Of a stretch of DNA of 5,741 bases, positions 5,724 to 5,741 are shown in pieces. The notes under the pieces were generated by a model. The model did not search any database, was not told the origin of the DNA, and saw only the letters and a program-made list of their open reading frames with translations. The DNA lies in NCBI GenBank assembly GCA_024691265.1, contig JAILNT010000079.1:1-5741 (forward strand). Reading direction: 5' to 3'. The position numbers and the translations under genes are program-made. Positions within the stretch are counted from its first letter, which is position 1, and each line of letters starts with the position of its first letter. This DNA is from Treponema sp. GTDB taxonomy: Bacteria > Spirochaetota > Spirochaetia > Treponematales > Treponemataceae.

Positions 5724-5741
5724 TTTTTTTCACAAGCTTTA

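Noticed and set aside
5699..5730. Terminator after the regulator, from ACCTAGGT (5704-5711) and the T run at 5724-5730
   Set aside because: The palindrome has no loop, lies inside the coding sequence, and is 12 nt from the T run. No stable stem directly precedes the T residues, and the window ends before more can be judged.

Overview
This is a low-GC, gene-dense window with five complete genes and one small Cys-rich gene. The content suggests a fermentative, host-associated or plant-fibre-degrading anaerobe: an L-lactate dehydrogenase-type enzyme, an intracellular GH51 alpha-L-arabinofuranosidase and a CdaR/PucR-type regulator. A gut Treponema or a Lachnospiraceae-like clostridium would both fit. 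I cannot separate them from this sequence, because there is no rRNA or taxon-specific marker. I see no mobile element, tRNA, rRNA or CRISPR array.

Layout. (1) 34-987 (+) is a lactate/2-hydroxyacid dehydrogenase with a strong Shine-Dalgarno; its upstream promoter lies outside the window. (2) 997-1059 is a long inverted repeat in the convergent gap, probably a terminator serving both sides. (3) 3679 down to 1069 (-) is a likely three-gene unit: GH51 arabinofuranosidase, a 91-aa Cys-rich protein resembling DUF6171, and a class I SAM-dependent methyltransferase. Gaps are 43 and 6 nt. The unit appears to start from an extended -10 promoter so close to the ATG that its mRNA may be leaderless. (4) 4386-3742 (-) is a TrhA/hemolysin III (PAQR-like) membrane protein. 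(5) 4387-4562 is a divergent control region with two perfect palindromes. (6) 4563-5723 (+) is a CdaR-like regulator with sensor, middle and helix-turn-helix domains.

How the genes fit together. The arabinofuranosidase would release L-arabinose from imported arabino-oligosaccharides in the cytoplasm, and the dehydrogenase would reoxidise NADH at the end of fermentation. They are in separate transcription units and nothing here ties them into one pathway. The Cys-rich protein and the methyltransferase look co-translated and may work together on an unknown substrate. The regulator may control itself, and possibly trhA or genes beyond the right edge.

No clearly new multi-gene system is visible. 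The best leads are the altered substrate loop of the dehydrogenase, the coupled Cys-rich/methyltransferase pair, the phased palindromes before the regulator, and the apparently leaderless GH51 transcript.
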